A stretch of DNA of 64,000 nt from Enterobacter sp. JBIWA008 (GCF_019968765.1 NZ_CP074149.1:4030001-4094000), one strand, 5' to 3'; shown: positions 37,301 to 46,722, counted from the first letter of the stretch. A program made the numbers and translations. Notes: generated by a model from the sequence alone, not told the origin.

Positions 37301-37579
37301 TCAATGATGATCGTCGTACTGATGCTCAATCACCATCCCTTCCGCCACGCTCGCCACATGCCGCGCACGCGGGTGATAAACCGGAGCAGGCGCTGGCGCG
37401 GCATAGACAGTTTGTGACGGTGCAGGCGCGACGGTTACCGCCTGCGGAACCGTGGTGGATGACGGGACAATCACCACTTTATAACCGCTCGGGACATCCA
37501 CGGTGACGCTTTGCGCCATTGCTGAATTACCCATAGACAAGCCTGCCATGACGGCCAATACAATATAGGACTTTTTCAT
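37301..37579 (-). CDS. Small exported Pro/Ala-rich protein of unknown function
   Basis: 92 residues. The signal peptide MKKSYIVLAVMAGLSMGNSA has predicted cleavage at AMA-QS. The mature part is low complexity, rich in Val, Pro and Ala (VAPAPSQTVYAAPAPAPVYH), and ends in an acidic/His tail (HQYDDHH). Periplasmic or cell-surface location is likely; the His/Asp tail could bind metal, which is speculation. It is convergent with the TetR gene, with stops 10 bp apart. Confidence 0.7.
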   Translation of the reverse strand: MKKSYIVLAVMAGLSMGNSAMAQSVTVDVPSGYKVVIVPSSTTVPQAVTVAPAPSQTVYAAPAPAPVYHPRARHVASVAEGMVIEHQYDDHH

Positions 37580-37712
37580 AGACTGTATTATTTCCGGTAA
37601 AATAAGAAAATTAATAATTTCGGGAGGAGCTTAAGGCTATATTAATTCCCATCGCCGTTACAGTGCAGAAAATGCCAAATATATTGTTACATTAACATAT
37701 GAAAATAATAAC

Positions 37713-37746
37713 GTAGGCCGGGCAAGGCGCAGCCGCCGCCCGGCAA
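37713..37746. repeat. REP element
   Basis: GTAGGCCGGGCAAGGCG then GCCGCCGCCCGGCAAC. Same family as the REP pair at 3919-3993. It lies in the intergenic region before the unannotated ORF at 37759. Confidence 0.85.
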
Positions 37747-37758
37747 CATAAAACAATC

Positions 37759-37974
37759 TTAATTAATCGCGATATGACCTTCCGGCGTATTTATCCAGCG
37801 CGGCGCTTTCAGCGTATCGGCGTAATATCCCACCAGCTCACACAGCAAATCCTCTATCACGCGCGCCATCTCCTCTGGCAGGGCGCGGCCGAGGAGCAAC
37901 TGGGTTAAGACCTTGCAGTATTGCCCGAGCCGACAAGGGGCATTCCCGGAAGCCGTCTCGCAAATCTGATTAAT
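37759..37974 (-). CDS. Unrecognised 71-codon ORF without canonical start codon
   Basis: The frame is open from a TGA upstream to TAA at 37759 and has a protein-like composition. From the first ATT (37974) it reads INQICETASGNAPCRLGQYC, then KVLTQLLLGRALPEEMARVI, then EDLLCELVGYYADTLKAPRW and a short tail, with four Cys and amphipathic helical stretches. No ATG, GTG, TTG or CTG occurs before residue 26 (TTG); the first ATG is codon 36. The ATT overlaps the stop of the exported-protein gene at 37970 (ATTAA), which could couple translation from a rare AUU start. A decayed gene or a true N-terminus lost by frameshift is the alternative. Confidence 0.4.
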   Translation of the reverse strand: MNQICETASGNAPCRLGQYCKVLTQLLLGRALPEEMARVIEDLLCELVGYYADTLKAPRWINTPEGHIAIN

Positions 37975-38224
37975 ACTTAATATCCCGCGCTTTTTGCCGT
38001 CCGGCCTGTTTCATCTGACGCTTGTCCTGACGGCAGTCGTGATTACTCTGGTTATTGTTCGCCACGCAGGTCTGCTTCACCTGCCGTGACGCGTCGCGGG
38101 TTTCCTGCCTGACATCACGCGACACACGCCGCTCCTGCGCCTGCTGGGTGGCGCTGACAGATACCGAAAACAGCACAAGAAACATGAAAGATAGTACAGG
38201 GATGACGGACAACGATCTGTTCAT
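37970..38224 (-). CDS. Small exported Arg/Gln-rich protein of unknown function
   Basis: 84 residues. The signal peptide is VIPVLSFMFLVLFSVSVSA, probably cleaved after VSA. The mature part is highly charged with RDVRQETRDASRQVKQ-type repeats. Two cysteines in TCVANNNQSNHDC could form a disulfide loop. A very basic C-terminus follows. It is likely periplasmic with a helical, nucleic-acid- or surface-binding character; no family is recognised. Its stop overlaps the candidate ORF 37759-37974. Confidence 0.65.
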   Translation of the reverse strand: MNRSLSVIPVLSFMFLVLFSVSVSATQQAQERRVSRDVRQETRDASRQVKQTCVANNNQSNHDCRQDKRQMKQAGRQKARDIKY

Positions 38225-38318
38225 AGCAACACCTCATAGAAGAGAGCCCAGAACGTCAGGGGGGTTAGCAAAAGAATAGCAGTTTCAGCGCGCGCTGAAT
38301 GAGGAAGGCGTTAATAAT

Positions 38319-38343
38319 GCAAGGCCGCACAAGGCGGCCTTGC
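38319..38343. terminator. Hairpin downstream of the chemoreceptor gene
   Basis: GCAAGGCCGC-ACAAG-GCGGCCTTGC, a perfect 10-bp stem 10 bp past the chemoreceptor stop. On the minus strand it is followed by ATTATTAA rather than a pure T-run, so termination is probable but not certain. Confidence 0.55.
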
Positions 38344-38352
38344 AACGTTGCG

Positions 38353-39900
38353 TTATGCCGTCAGGCGGAACTTCTGCACCGAGCGCTGAAGCTCTTCGGT
38401 CTGACGCTCCAGCGCCGCCGCTGCTGCAGAAACCTCCTCCACCAGCGAGGCGTTTTGCTGCGTAACGCCGTCCATCTGGGTAATGGCAATTCCGACCTGC
38501 GAAATGCCCTTACTCTGCTCCTCAGAGGCCGAGGCAATTTGCTTCATAATGGTCGTCACTTCCGTCACGTCGCGCAAAATCGCATCCATGGTGGTGCCGG
38601 TGTCGCTCACCAGCTGCGCCCCCTGCTCAACGCGGGAAACGGAGTCGGTAATCAGCCCCTCAATCTCTTTGGCCGCGTTGGCGCTGCGGCTTGCCAGGTT
38701 GCGGACTTCACCTGCCACCACGGCGAAACCACGACCCTGTTCGCCCGCGCGCGCCGCTTCAACCGCCGCATTAAGTGCCAGAATATTGGTCTGGAAGGCA
38801 ATGCTGTTGATAACGTTAGTGATTTCAGCAATTTTCTTCGAGCTTTCCGAAATGCCGCTCATGGTGGTTACCACCTCTTCCACCAGCGAGCCGCCGCGGC
38901 TGGCCGTGGTTGAGGCCACATCGGCCAGCTGGCTGGCCTGACGCGCGCTTTCCGCGTTCAGCTTCACCGTGGCGGTCAACTGTTCCATGCTGGCTGCCGT
39001 CTCTTCCAGCGCAGCCGCCTGCTCTTCGGTACGGGAAGAGAGATCGTTGTTACCGCTGGAGATTTCCGTCGCGCCGCGCCAGATATTTTCACTGCCGGAG
39101 CGAATCGTACTGACCGCTTCGCGCAGGCTGTCCTGCATAGCGCTCAGCAGCGGTACCAGCTGTCCCACACAGTTGCGGCCGAACGGCTCAATCGGCTGGC
39201 TGAGATCGCCCTGGGCTATCTGGCGGAACTGCTGGCGAATGCGAGCAAGCGGTTTGACCAGCATCGCGACCAGGTAACGGTCGGTGAAAAGCAGGATCAG
39301 CAGGCCGATAATCGTAGCGACGATAATCACCGTGCGGGTCATGCTTGTCAGGCCATCCACTACCACGCGGGTGCTGTCGAGCGACTTCGCTGCGGCATTG
39401 TTGAACTCCTCAGCGGCCGCACCAAACGCCCGGCTCAGCGGCGGCGTGACGTTGTTGGCCTGCTGGCGATACGCCTCCAGAACGCCCTGCTTCGCCTGCT
39501 GCATTTGCGGCGTTACGCCCTGCTCGAGCAGCGCCTGCCAGGAGCCGATCACCCGGGAAGAAACCTGCTCATCCATCGGACCGGGGGAGATCGCTTTCAT
39601 CTCGGACAGTTTTTTACCCATGTTATCCAGCGCCTGTTGGGCAGGAGCCAAATCGGGCGTGCCGCCTGCGGCTTTGACTTCCATAGCGCGGCTCAGTCGG
39701 GTCACGAAGCGGAAATATTGATCGTTACCCTGGCTGAGTACCGTCATCTGTTTAACCAGCTGGCGATCGACTTCATTACCATCTGAAACGCGAGAAAGGG
39801 ACCAGGTGCTGTACAACCCAACGCCCGCCCACATTAAACAAAAGATCCCGAGAATCGTCAGCATGACGAAGCGGATCGTGAAATTACGGAGCATATTCAT
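38353..39900 (-). CDS. Methyl-accepting chemotaxis protein
   Basis: A 515-residue chemoreceptor. TM1 at about 10-30, a Tar-type four-helix periplasmic sensor domain (about 35-190), TM2 at about 190-212, HAMP, then a methylation and signalling domain. The highly conserved hairpin tip is [20 protein letters not shown] followed by [20 protein letters not shown]. The C-terminus ends VQKFRLTA without the NWETF-type CheR tether, so it is likely a low-abundance receptor. The ligand cannot be read. A sigma-28-type promoter lies upstream. Confidence 0.95.
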   Translation of the reverse strand: MNMLRNFTIRFVMLTILGIFCLMWAGVGLYSTWSLSRVSDGNEVDRQLVKQMTVLSQGNDQYFRFVTRLSRAMEVKAAGGTPDLAPAQQALDNMGKKLSEMKAISPGPMDEQVSSRVIGSWQALLEQGVTPQMQQAKQGVLEAYRQQANNVTPPLSRAFGAAAEEFNNAAAKSLDSTRVVVDGLTSMTRTVIIVATIIGLLILLFTDRYLVAMLVKPLARIRQQFRQIAQGDLSQPIEPFGRNCVGQLVPLLSAMQDSLREAVSTIRSGSENIWRGATEISSGNNDLSSRTEEQAAALEETAASMEQLTATVKLNAESARQASQLADVASTTASRGGSLVEEVVTTMSGISESSKKIAEITNVINSIAFQTNILALNAAVEAARAGEQGRGFAVVAGEVRNLASRSANAAKEIEGLITDSVSRVEQGAQLVSDTGTTMDAILRDVTEVTTIMKQIASASEEQSKGISQVGIAITQMDGVTQQNASLVEEVSAAAAALERQTEELQRSVQKFRLTA

Positions 39901-39952
39901 AAGTCTTCCTTGCCGTGAGGGTGAGTTCGCCCAGAGGCGAGTACTACTCTCG

Positions 39953-39979
39953 TTATCGGCAGGAACGAGGGAAATTATA
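39953..39979 (-). promoter_or_regulatory. Sigma-28 (FliA) class promoter for the chemoreceptor
   Basis: On the minus strand TATAATTT-N11-GCCGATAA: the -10 is an exact match to the enterobacterial FliA consensus GCCGATAA. The -35 matches TAAAGTTT at 6 of 8 positions with the correct 11-bp spacing. It lies about 50 bp upstream of the start codon, placing the gene in the late flagellar regulon. Confidence 0.85.
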
Positions 39980-40132
39980 ACGTTTTGTGATCATTTTTAA
40001 TTAGCGTGGCTTCACTGGTCGCACAGCTACCGTTAACCATTATGCCCGCGCTTAGTGATGTAATTTGTGATGTGATAAGTTCAGAATGAAAACGTTGTTT
40101 CGAAAAAATTCATCGATAAGAAAGGAGACATC

Positions 40133-41173
40133 ATGTCCTGGCACCCTTACCCCGGCCGCTATGAGAATATGCAATACCGTTATTGCGGCAAAAGTGGCCT
40201 GCGCCTGCCCGCGCTGTCGCTGGGACTGTGGCATAGCTTCGGCCACGTCCAGCCTCTTGATGCCCAGCGCGCGCTGCTGCGAAAAGCCTTCGATCTCGGC
40301 ATCACCCATTTCGATCTCGCCAATAACTACGGACCTCCGGCGGGTAGCGCGGAAGAGAATTTTGGCCGCCTGCTGCGTGAGGACTTTGCCGCGTACCGCG
40401 ACGAGCTGATTATCTCCACCAAGGCGGGATACGACATGTGGCCGGGGCCGTACGGTTCGGGCGGTTCACGCAAATATTTGCTCGCCAGCCTCGACCAGAG
40501 CCTGAAGCGTCTGGGCGTCGAATACGTGGATATTTTCTACTCCCACCGCGTGGATGAAAACACGCCGATGGAAGAGACGGCCTCTGCGCTGGCCCACGCC
40601 GTGCAGAGTGGTAAAGCGCTGTATGTGGGTATTTCCTCCTACTCGACCGAGCGCACGCTAAAAATGGCCGAGCTGCTGCGCGAGTGGAAGCTCCCGCTGC
40701 TGATCCACCAGCCGTCCTATAACCTGCTTAACCGCTGGGTCGATAAGACCGGCTTGCTGGATGCGCTGGAAGCAAAGGGTACGGGGTGTATCGCCTTTAC
40801 CCCGCTGGCGCAGGGGCTGCTGACCGGAAAATACCTGAACGGTATTCCTGAAGGTTCACGCATGCAGCGCGAAGGAAATAAAGTGCGCGGCCTGACGCAG
40901 AAGATGCTCACCGACGCCAACCTGAGCAGCCTTCGCCTGCTGAATGAGATGGCGCAGGCGCGCGGACAAACCATGGCGCAGATGGCGCTAAGCTGGCTGC
41001 TCAAGGATGAACGCGTAACCTCCGTGCTGATTGGCGCGAGCCGCCCGGAACAGCTGGAAGAGAACGTTCAGGCGCTGGAAAACCTGCGCTTTACGGAGGA
41101 CGAACTCAAGCGAATTGACCAGCATGTTGCGGACGGGGAGTTGAATCTGTGGCAGGCGTCGTCGGATAAATAG
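40133..41173 (+). CDS. yghZ: L-glyceraldehyde 3-phosphate reductase (aldo-keto reductase) YghZ
   Basis: A 346-residue AKR14-type aldo-keto reductase, nearly identical to E. coli YghZ (Gpr). It reduces L-glyceraldehyde 3-phosphate and methylglyoxal with NADPH. Catalytic residues are visible in FDLANNYGPPAG (Asp, Tyr), ISTKAGYDMWPG (Lys) and IFYSHRVDENTP (His). The cofactor segment is LIGASRPEQLEENVQAL. AAAGGAGA precedes the ATG. Confidence 0.97.
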   Translation: MSWHPYPGRYENMQYRYCGKSGLRLPALSLGLWHSFGHVQPLDAQRALLRKAFDLGITHFDLANNYGPPAGSAEENFGRLLREDFAAYRDELIISTKAGYDMWPGPYGSGGSRKYLLASLDQSLKRLGVEYVDIFYSHRVDENTPMEETASALAHAVQSGKALYVGISSYSTERTLKMAELLREWKLPLLIHQPSYNLLNRWVDKTGLLDALEAKGTGCIAFTPLAQGLLTGKYLNGIPEGSRMQREGNKVRGLTQKMLTDANLSSLRLLNEMAQARGQTMAQMALSWLLKDERVTSVLIGASRPEQLEENVQALENLRFTEDELKRIDQHVADGELNLWQASSDK

Positions 41174-41236
41174 TGCGGTCTGATGCCCTCTCCCCTCACC
41201 TTATCCCCTTTGGGGAAGAGGGCGGGGTGAGGGGTA
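41171..41236. repeat. REP-like GGGAGAGGG element, copy 3
   Basis: Starts TAGTGCGGTCTGATG (shared with the citB 3' end), then CCCTCTCCCCTCACC ... GGGGAAGAGGGCGGGGTGAGGGG. It lies between convergent yghZ and yqhA and could act as a termination or stability hairpin. Confidence 0.75.
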
Positions 41237-41245
41237 AGGTGTACT

Positions 41246-41773
<528 letters not shown>

Positions 41774-41814
41774 TCAACGGCGCTGACTGTTTGCAATACT
41801 CAACAGTACGTCAC

Positions 41815-42318
41815 TCAGACGTTATCCGGGTTAACCTCGGGACGTGCGTACTCCGGCCAGACAAGCGCCACCAGCTCAGGATAGGCTTCCAGACTGAACT
41901 CACGAAAACACTGCCGCAAATTTAATACGTCCAGATCGGAATAAGAGACCTTTTCGCCGTTAAGACAGCGTTTTTTGATATTGTCATAATATTTATAGAC
42001 TGCTGAATTCAGATCGCTACAGCGACGCTGCGCCTCAAACAGTCCGGGCGTGTCATTAATTTCCGACATTTTCATGCGCTTAATTGTCGCATGTAAAAAG
42101 TCGATATATTCGTGGTTCACCCGCCAGTACCAGACAGGCGTAATGGAGTTCATCAATACAGAGAAATGGTCTTCACCTTCCTCTTTTGTCATCAGTTCAG
42201 GTTGCGGGGGTTCACTGGTGTCTTTCGACACTTTGGTTTTATTGAACTCCTGCATCAATAAAAGCACACCAGCGGTCAGTAATAGTAATGTGATGACCGT
42301 AAAAAAGATGCTGTTCAT
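41815..42318 (-). CDS. Hypothetical single-pass membrane protein
   Basis: 167 residues. One N-terminal TM segment (about 4-22, IFFTVITLLLLTAGVLLLM), then a cytoplasmic or periplasmic helical domain rich in Tyr, Cys and charged residues (VWYWRVNHEYIDFLHATI; YKYYDNIKKRCLNGEK). No family recognised. GGAG lies 7 nt before ATG. It is divergent from the two unknown genes at 42422 and 42828 across 103 bp. Base composition is more AT-rich than the flanking genes, and E. coli has yghA at this place, so acquisition is likely. Confidence 0.7.
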   Translation of the reverse strand: MNSIFFTVITLLLLTAGVLLLMQEFNKTKVSKDTSEPPQPELMTKEEGEDHFSVLMNSITPVWYWRVNHEYIDFLHATIKRMKMSEINDTPGLFEAQRRCSDLNSAVYKYYDNIKKRCLNGEKVSYSDLDVLNLRQCFREFSLEAYPELVALVWPEYARPEVNPDNV

Positions 42319-42421
42319 GGGTAGGCTCCATTTTTTTTGATTTTAAATTTGCCTCATGATATTGTCAACGAATCTCACGCCTTTACCAACCCCACCCTGT
42401 TGAAATTAAAGGAAATTAAAA

Positions 42422-42826
42422 ATGCTGCCCGACTATCTCGTCCCGGCTAAGTACCACATCACGCCTGTGGAACAGCAACCGACGGAAGCAGAAAAAGAGG
42501 CCAGTTTCACTCAGGGGAAAAGAAAGCTCTCTGATTTTGAGCCCGATATATTAATTGGTGTTTCCCGAACTGGCAAATCCCGAAATATGTTGCTGGAAGA
42601 GCACGATCGCCATATAAAAGACCGCTTATTTCGCGCCATAAAAATTGAAGCCTTTGTCCACCTGCTTAATGACCTGCAGGCCGAGGGTGAAATAGATGCC
42701 CAGAAACTCAGTCAAATAATGGCCGAGAAAACCGAAGAAATTAATGAAGCGGGCAATGAAATTTGGCTTAATTTAATTACACGCGAAAAAAACAACCCAA
42801 TTTTTTATAGTCTGGGGGAAGATTAA
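42422..42826 (+). CDS. Hypothetical protein, unknown cassette gene 1
   Basis: 134 residues, soluble, mostly predicted helical and charged. Visible stretches are FEPDILIGVSRTGKSRNMLL, FRAIKIEAFVHLLNDL and KLSQIMAEKTEEINEAGNEI. GVSRTGKS looks superficially like a Walker A loop but is one residue short of GxxxxGK[ST] and has no partner motif. AAAGGA precedes the ATG. Its stop is 1 nt before the next gene, so the two form an operon. Function unknown. Confidence 0.65.
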   Translation: MLPDYLVPAKYHITPVEQQPTEAEKEASFTQGKRKLSDFEPDILIGVSRTGKSRNMLLEEHDRHIKDRLFRAIKIEAFVHLLNDLQAEGEIDAQKLSQIMAEKTEEINEAGNEIWLNLITREKNNPIFYSLGED

Positions 42827-42827
42827 C

Positions 42828-43277
42828 GTGGAAGAAGTTAAAAACAACGACGTTTATTTGACTTTAGATGATAAAAAAAGTGATGAATTTATCTTAAAGC
42901 AAAATCTCGATGCGCTGAGAAACACAAAAAATAACGAGATGACGCGTATTACACAAGACCTGGTATCGATCCCGGCGACGCTGGTTCGTCTGAAATGGCA
43001 GAATCGCCGTGAAATTTATCCGCTGCAGGTCAAAGAAGAAATTTATGGTGCCGTGATGAACGCCATCATTGAAGAGCGGCCAGAGCTGAAAGAGAAGCTT
43101 CTCGGGCGTCTTGAGGCCAATTATCAGTATCTGCTTGCCAGAGAAATCGCCACCCTTCGCCTGACGCGCAAGCTGTCAGACGGTGAGTACCGTACTTCTA
43201 ACGTCACCTGTGTGGCGCTTGATGAGAACGCTCTGGCCCCCCCTTCTACCGCCCCGACGGATAACAAAAACGCATAA
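42828..43277 (+). CDS. Hypothetical protein, unknown cassette gene 2
   Basis: 149 residues, GTG start with GGGGGAAG upstream, 1 nt after the previous stop. Soluble and helical: VRLKWQNRREIYPLQVKEEI, MNAIIEERPELKEKLLGRLE and YLLAREIATLRLTRKL. A low-complexity Pro/Ala/Thr tail follows. No family recognised. Close packing with 42422-42826 suggests the two products act together. Confidence 0.65.
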   Translation: MEEVKNNDVYLTLDDKKSDEFILKQNLDALRNTKNNEMTRITQDLVSIPATLVRLKWQNRREIYPLQVKEEIYGAVMNAIIEERPELKEKLLGRLEANYQYLLAREIATLRLTRKLSDGEYRTSNVTCVALDENALAPPSTAPTDNKNA

Positions 43278-43287
43278 ACCGACAGGC

Positions 43288-43317
43288 ATAAAAAAAGCCG
43301 GCTTCCGCCAGCTTCTT
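43288..43317. terminator. Probable terminator between the unknown cassette and exbD
   Basis: AAAAAAAGCCGGCTTCCGCC then AGCTTCTTTT: an imperfect stem (AAGCCGGC with GCCAGCTT) flanked by A- and T-rich runs between convergent genes. Confidence 0.6.
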
Positions 43318-43318
43318 T

Positions 43319-43744
43319 TCATTTCGAGGCCGCTTTCTCTTCGCCGACCAGTCCAATCTTCAGGTAACCCGCCTGATGCAGCGTGTCCATTACCTTCATC
43401 ATGGTTTCATAATCAACGGTTTTATCCGCACGGAAGAAGACCGTGGTGTCTTTCTTACCGCCGGTAAGCTGCTCCAGCGCCGGGATGACTGAGTCAGCCG
43501 TCACGGGGTCGTTGCCGAGGAACATGGATTTATCCGCCTTCACCGACAGGTAGACAGGTTTCTCCGGGCGCGGCTGTGGCTGGCTGGAAGAGGCAGGCAG
43601 ATTCACCTTCACATCCACCGTCGCCAGCGGCGCAGCCACCATGAAGATAATCAGCAGAACCAGCATAACGTCGATAAACGGCGTCACGTTGATTTCATGC
43701 ATTTCGCCGTTATCGTCCAGATTTTCGTTTAGACGCATCGCCAT
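43319..43744 (-). CDS. exbD: TonB-system proton channel subunit ExbD
   Basis: Part of the ExbB-ExbD-TonB motor that powers outer-membrane uptake of siderophores and cobalamin. 141 residues, almost identical to E. coli ExbD. One TM segment carries the essential Asp (NVTPFIDVMLVLLIIFMVAA, Asp25), then the periplasmic domain (DKTVDYETMMKVMDTLHQAG). The ATG at 43744 follows the exbB stop by 4 nt; the longer open frame is not used. Confidence 0.97.
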   Translation of the reverse strand: MAMRLNENLDDNGEMHEINVTPFIDVMLVLLIIFMVAAPLATVDVKVNLPASSSQPQPRPEKPVYLSVKADKSMFLGNDPVTADSVIPALEQLTGGKKDTTVFFRADKTVDYETMMKVMDTLHQAGYLKIGLVGEEKAASK

Positions 43745-43748
43745 ACTA

Positions 43749-44480
43749 TTAACCTGCGCGCAGTTTAGACGCCGCATGCACCGGCTTAACCGAGCTGGCA
43801 TTCAGGTCGAGATCGCGACTTTGCAGCAGCAGAACCTGCGCAGCAACGTCACCCAGCGTGGCTTTGTAGCTGCCAATCATACGCGCGAAGATGTTGTAGA
43901 TAACCACCGCCGGGATAGCGGCAACCAGACCAATTGCCGTCGCCAGCAGCGCTTCCGCGATACCCGGCGCCACGACCGCCAGGTTGGTGGTTTGGGTCTG
44001 TGCGATACCGATAAAGCTGTTCATGATGCCCCAGACCGTACCGAAAAGACCAATGAACGGTGAGATCGCGCCGATGGTCGCCAGATAACCATTGCCGCGT
44101 CCCATGTGTCGGCCAACGGCCGCAACGCGACGCTCCAGGCGGAAACCGGTACGTTCTTTGATGCCTTCGTTATCTTCACTGCCAGCGGAGAGTTCCAGCT
44201 CGTTCTGTGCTTCATTCACTAACAGGGTGGTCAGGCTTTTCGCGTGGAAGGATGAGGTCATATCTGAAGCCTGATCGAGAGAGCGGGCTTCGGCCAGCTG
44301 CTGCTGTTCCCGCTTAAGGCGACGCTTCTGCGAAAGCAGCTCGGCGCTTTTGCTGAAGAAAATAGCCCAGGTGACAACGGACGCCAGAATCAGGCCGACC
44401 ATGACAATCTTAACCACGATGTCAGCATGCTGATACATGCCCCAAACGGAGAGATCCGTCTGCATCAAATTATTACCCAC
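43749..44480 (-). CDS. exbB: TonB-system proton channel subunit ExbB
   Basis: 243-residue inner-membrane protein with three TM segments, collinear with E. coli ExbB (ADIVVKIVMVGLILASVVTW; IGLFGTVWGIMNSFIGIAQT; EALLATAIGLVAAIPAVVIY). GTG start. It is transcribed with exbD from a promoter carrying a Fur box at about 44542-44560, divergent from metC as in E. coli. Confidence 0.97.
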   Translation of the reverse strand: MGNNLMQTDLSVWGMYQHADIVVKIVMVGLILASVVTWAIFFSKSAELLSQKRRLKREQQQLAEARSLDQASDMTSSFHAKSLTTLLVNEAQNELELSAGSEDNEGIKERTGFRLERRVAAVGRHMGRGNGYLATIGAISPFIGLFGTVWGIMNSFIGIAQTQTTNLAVVAPGIAEALLATAIGLVAAIPAVVIYNIFARMIGSYKATLGDVAAQVLLLQSRDLDLNASSVKPVHAASKLRAG

Positions 44481-44541
44481 TCTGTATCTCCAGGACGCAA
44501 ATCACAAAATCTGAGCGTAATCATATCAAAACGTCGCCGAA

Positions 44542-44560
44542 TTGATAGTCGTTCTCATTA
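44542..44560. promoter_or_regulatory. Fur box upstream of exbB
   Basis: The minus strand reads TAATGAGAACGACTATCAA, resembling the Fur consensus GATAATGATAATCATTATC with AATGAGAA and CTATC arms. It lies about 60-80 bp before exbB, matching the iron regulation known for this operon. Confidence 0.7.
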
Positions 44561-44690
44561 GTATTTACATGGTGCCGTAATTTTCGCTCACTTTCCTTGC
44601 GCTTACGCAGTAAAAATTTCTTATGCGTATTTTTGCTAATATTTTCTGCTTATTCGATAAGCCTCGGGGTGCAGTTTTTTCCAATCGTGG

Positions 44691-44716
44691 TAGTCTGGAC
44701 GTCCAGACGTATAAAA
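44691..44716. promoter_or_regulatory. MetJ operator upstream of metC
   Basis: Tandem met-box-like 8-mers AGTCTGGA-CGTCCAGA-CGTATAAA (consensus AGACGTCT) lie just before the metC start, as in other MetJ-repressed methionine genes. Confidence 0.75.
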
Positions 44717-44730
44717 CAGGGTTGGCGAAC

Positions 44731-45918
44731 ATGACAAAGAAGCATCTTGATACCACGCTGGTACAGGCAGGACGCAGCAAAAAATATACCCAGGGATCGG
44801 TCAACAGCGTGATTCAACGCGCCTCCTCGCTGGTGTTTGACACCGTTGAGGAGAAAAAAATCGCCACGCGCAACCGCGCGAAAGGCGGGCTATTTTATGG
44901 CCGTCGCGGCACGCTAACCCATTTTTCCCTGCAGGAAGCGATGTGCGAGCTGGAAGGCGGCGCGGGCTGCGCGCTGTTCCCGTGCGGGGCGGCGGCGGTC
45001 GCCAACACCATTCTGGCGTTTGTGGAACAGGGCGACCATATCCTGATGACCAACACCGCCTATGAACCCAGCCAGGATTTCTGCACCAAAATCCTCAGCA
45101 AGCTCGGAGTAACGACCGGCTGGTTCGACCCGCTGATTGGTGAAGGCATTGCCGAACTTATTCAGCCAAACACGCGAATTGTGTTCCTGGAATCTCCGGG
45201 ATCGCTCACCATGGAAGTTCACGACGTGCCGGCTATCGTGAAAGCCGTGCGCAGCAAAGCGCCAGAGGCGATCGTGATGATCGATAACACCTGGGCGGCA
45301 GGCGTGCTGTTTAAAGCCCTGGAATTCGACATTGATATCTCGATTCAGGCGGCAACGAAATACCTGATAGGCCACTCTGACGGCATGATTGGCACTGCGG
45401 TCTCCAACGCGCGCTGCTGGGATCAGCTGCGTGAAAATGCCTACCTGATGGGCCAGATGGTGGACGCGGATACAGCCTACATGACCAGCCGCGGTATCCG
45501 CACGCTGGGCGTTCGTCTGCGCCAGCACCATGAAAGCAGCCTGAAGGTGGCCGAATGGCTGGCGCAGCATCCGCAGGTTGAGCGCGTGAATCATCCCGCG
45601 TTCCCGGGCAGTAAAGGCCACGAATTCTGGCAGCGTGACTTTACGGGCAGCAGCGGTTTGTTCTCGTTCGTACTGAAAAAGCGGCTGAATAACGACGAGC
45701 TGGCGAGCTATCTGGATCATTTTACCCTCTTCAGCATGGCCTACTCCTGGGGCGGTTTTGAATCCCTGATCCTGCCTAACCAGCCGGAACAGGTTGCGGC
45801 TCTGCGCCCCGGCGGAGAAGTGGACTTCAGCGGTACCCTGATTCGACTGCATATCGGTTTAGAAAATGTTGACGATCTGATTGCCGATTTAGCAGCAGGG
45901 TTCGAGCGTATCGTGTAG
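44731..45918 (+). CDS. metC: Cystathionine beta-lyase MetC
   Basis: PLP enzyme of methionine synthesis that cleaves cystathionine to homocysteine, pyruvate and ammonia. 395 residues, E. coli length. It has [34 protein letters not shown], the PLP lysine in [16 protein letters not shown], and a C-terminus with [18 protein letters not shown]. The frame is open upstream to 44623, but [14 protein letters not shown] at 44731 lies directly after the MetJ boxes. Confidence 0.98.
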   Translation: MTKKHLDTTLVQAGRSKKYTQGSVNSVIQRASSLVFDTVEEKKIATRNRAKGGLFYGRRGTLTHFSLQEAMCELEGGAGCALFPCGAAAVANTILAFVEQGDHILMTNTAYEPSQDFCTKILSKLGVTTGWFDPLIGEGIAELIQPNTRIVFLESPGSLTMEVHDVPAIVKAVRSKAPEAIVMIDNTWAAGVLFKALEFDIDISIQAATKYLIGHSDGMIGTAVSNARCWDQLRENAYLMGQMVDADTAYMTSRGIRTLGVRLRQHHESSLKVAEWLAQHPQVERVNHPAFPGSKGHEFWQRDFTGSSGLFSFVLKKRLNNDELASYLDHFTLFSMAYSWGGFESLILPNQPEQVAALRPGGEVDFSGTLIRLHIGLENVDDLIADLAAGFERIV

Positions 45919-46061
45919 AGTGCTGGCTGAAAATGTACTTCCTGGACGCTTTTGTGGACACCGCAAGTAGAAAAGTCTGCATGAGTTGCGCCCGGGATCA
46001 AACCCGACGGGCGAATAAGGGAGTACAATAGCGCTATATCTGCTGTTCCACAGGAAAGTCC

Positions 46062-46721
46062 ATGGCTGTTATTCAAGATATTATCGCAGCGCTCTGGCAA
46101 CACGACTTTGCCGCGCTGTCGGACCCTCACGTCGTCGGTATCGTTTATCTCGTGATGTTCGCAACTCTGTTTCTGGAAAATGGATTACTGCCAGCCTCTT
46201 TTTTACCCGGTGACAGCCTGCTTTTACTGGCCGGGGCGTTAATCGGCAAAGGCGTTATGGACTTCACGCCCACGATGGTTATTCTCACCTCCGCCGCCAG
46301 CCTGGGCTGCTGGCTGAGCTATCTGCAGGGCCGCTGGCTGGGCAATACTCGCGTCGTGAAAGGCTGGCTGGCGCAGTTACCGCATAAATATCATCAGCGT
46401 GCGACCTGCATGTTTGACCGGCACGGCCTGCTGGCGCTGCTGGCGGGGCGTTTCCTCGCGTTTGTTCGCACGCTTCTGCCTACGATGGCGGGCATTTCCG
46501 GTCTGTCAAACCGCCGCTTCCAGTTCTTCAACTGGCTGAGCGCCCTGCTGTGGGTGGGTGTAGTTACCACGCTCGGATATGCGCTAAATATGATCCCCTT
46601 TGTGAAACACCACGAAGATCAGGTGATGACATTCCTGATGGTGCTGCCGATGTTCCTGCTGGTGGCAGGGCTGGTGGGGACCATCGCGGTGGTGATTAAG
46701 AAGAAGTACTGCAGCGCGTAA
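46062..46721 (+). CDS. yghB: DedA family membrane protein YghB
   Basis: 219-residue inner-membrane protein, collinear with E. coli YghB. DedA proteins take part in membrane lipid recycling (undecaprenyl-phosphate flipping in some members) and maintenance of proton motive force. Motifs are [20 protein letters not shown] and [20 protein letters not shown]. The second contains the conserved acidic/basic residues needed for activity. Position after metC is as in E. coli. Confidence 0.96.
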   Translation: MAVIQDIIAALWQHDFAALSDPHVVGIVYLVMFATLFLENGLLPASFLPGDSLLLLAGALIGKGVMDFTPTMVILTSAASLGCWLSYLQGRWLGNTRVVKGWLAQLPHKYHQRATCMFDRHGLLALLAGRFLAFVRTLLPTMAGISGLSNRRFQFFNWLSALLWVGVVTTLGYALNMIPFVKHHEDQVMTFLMVLPMFLLVAGLVGTIAVVIKKKYCSA

Positions 46722-46722
46722 C

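Noticed and set aside
42560..42590. Walker A-like GVSRTGKS in the unknown protein at 42422
   Set aside because: Spacing does not fit GxxxxGK[ST] and no Walker B or hydrophobic strand context follows; treated as chance.
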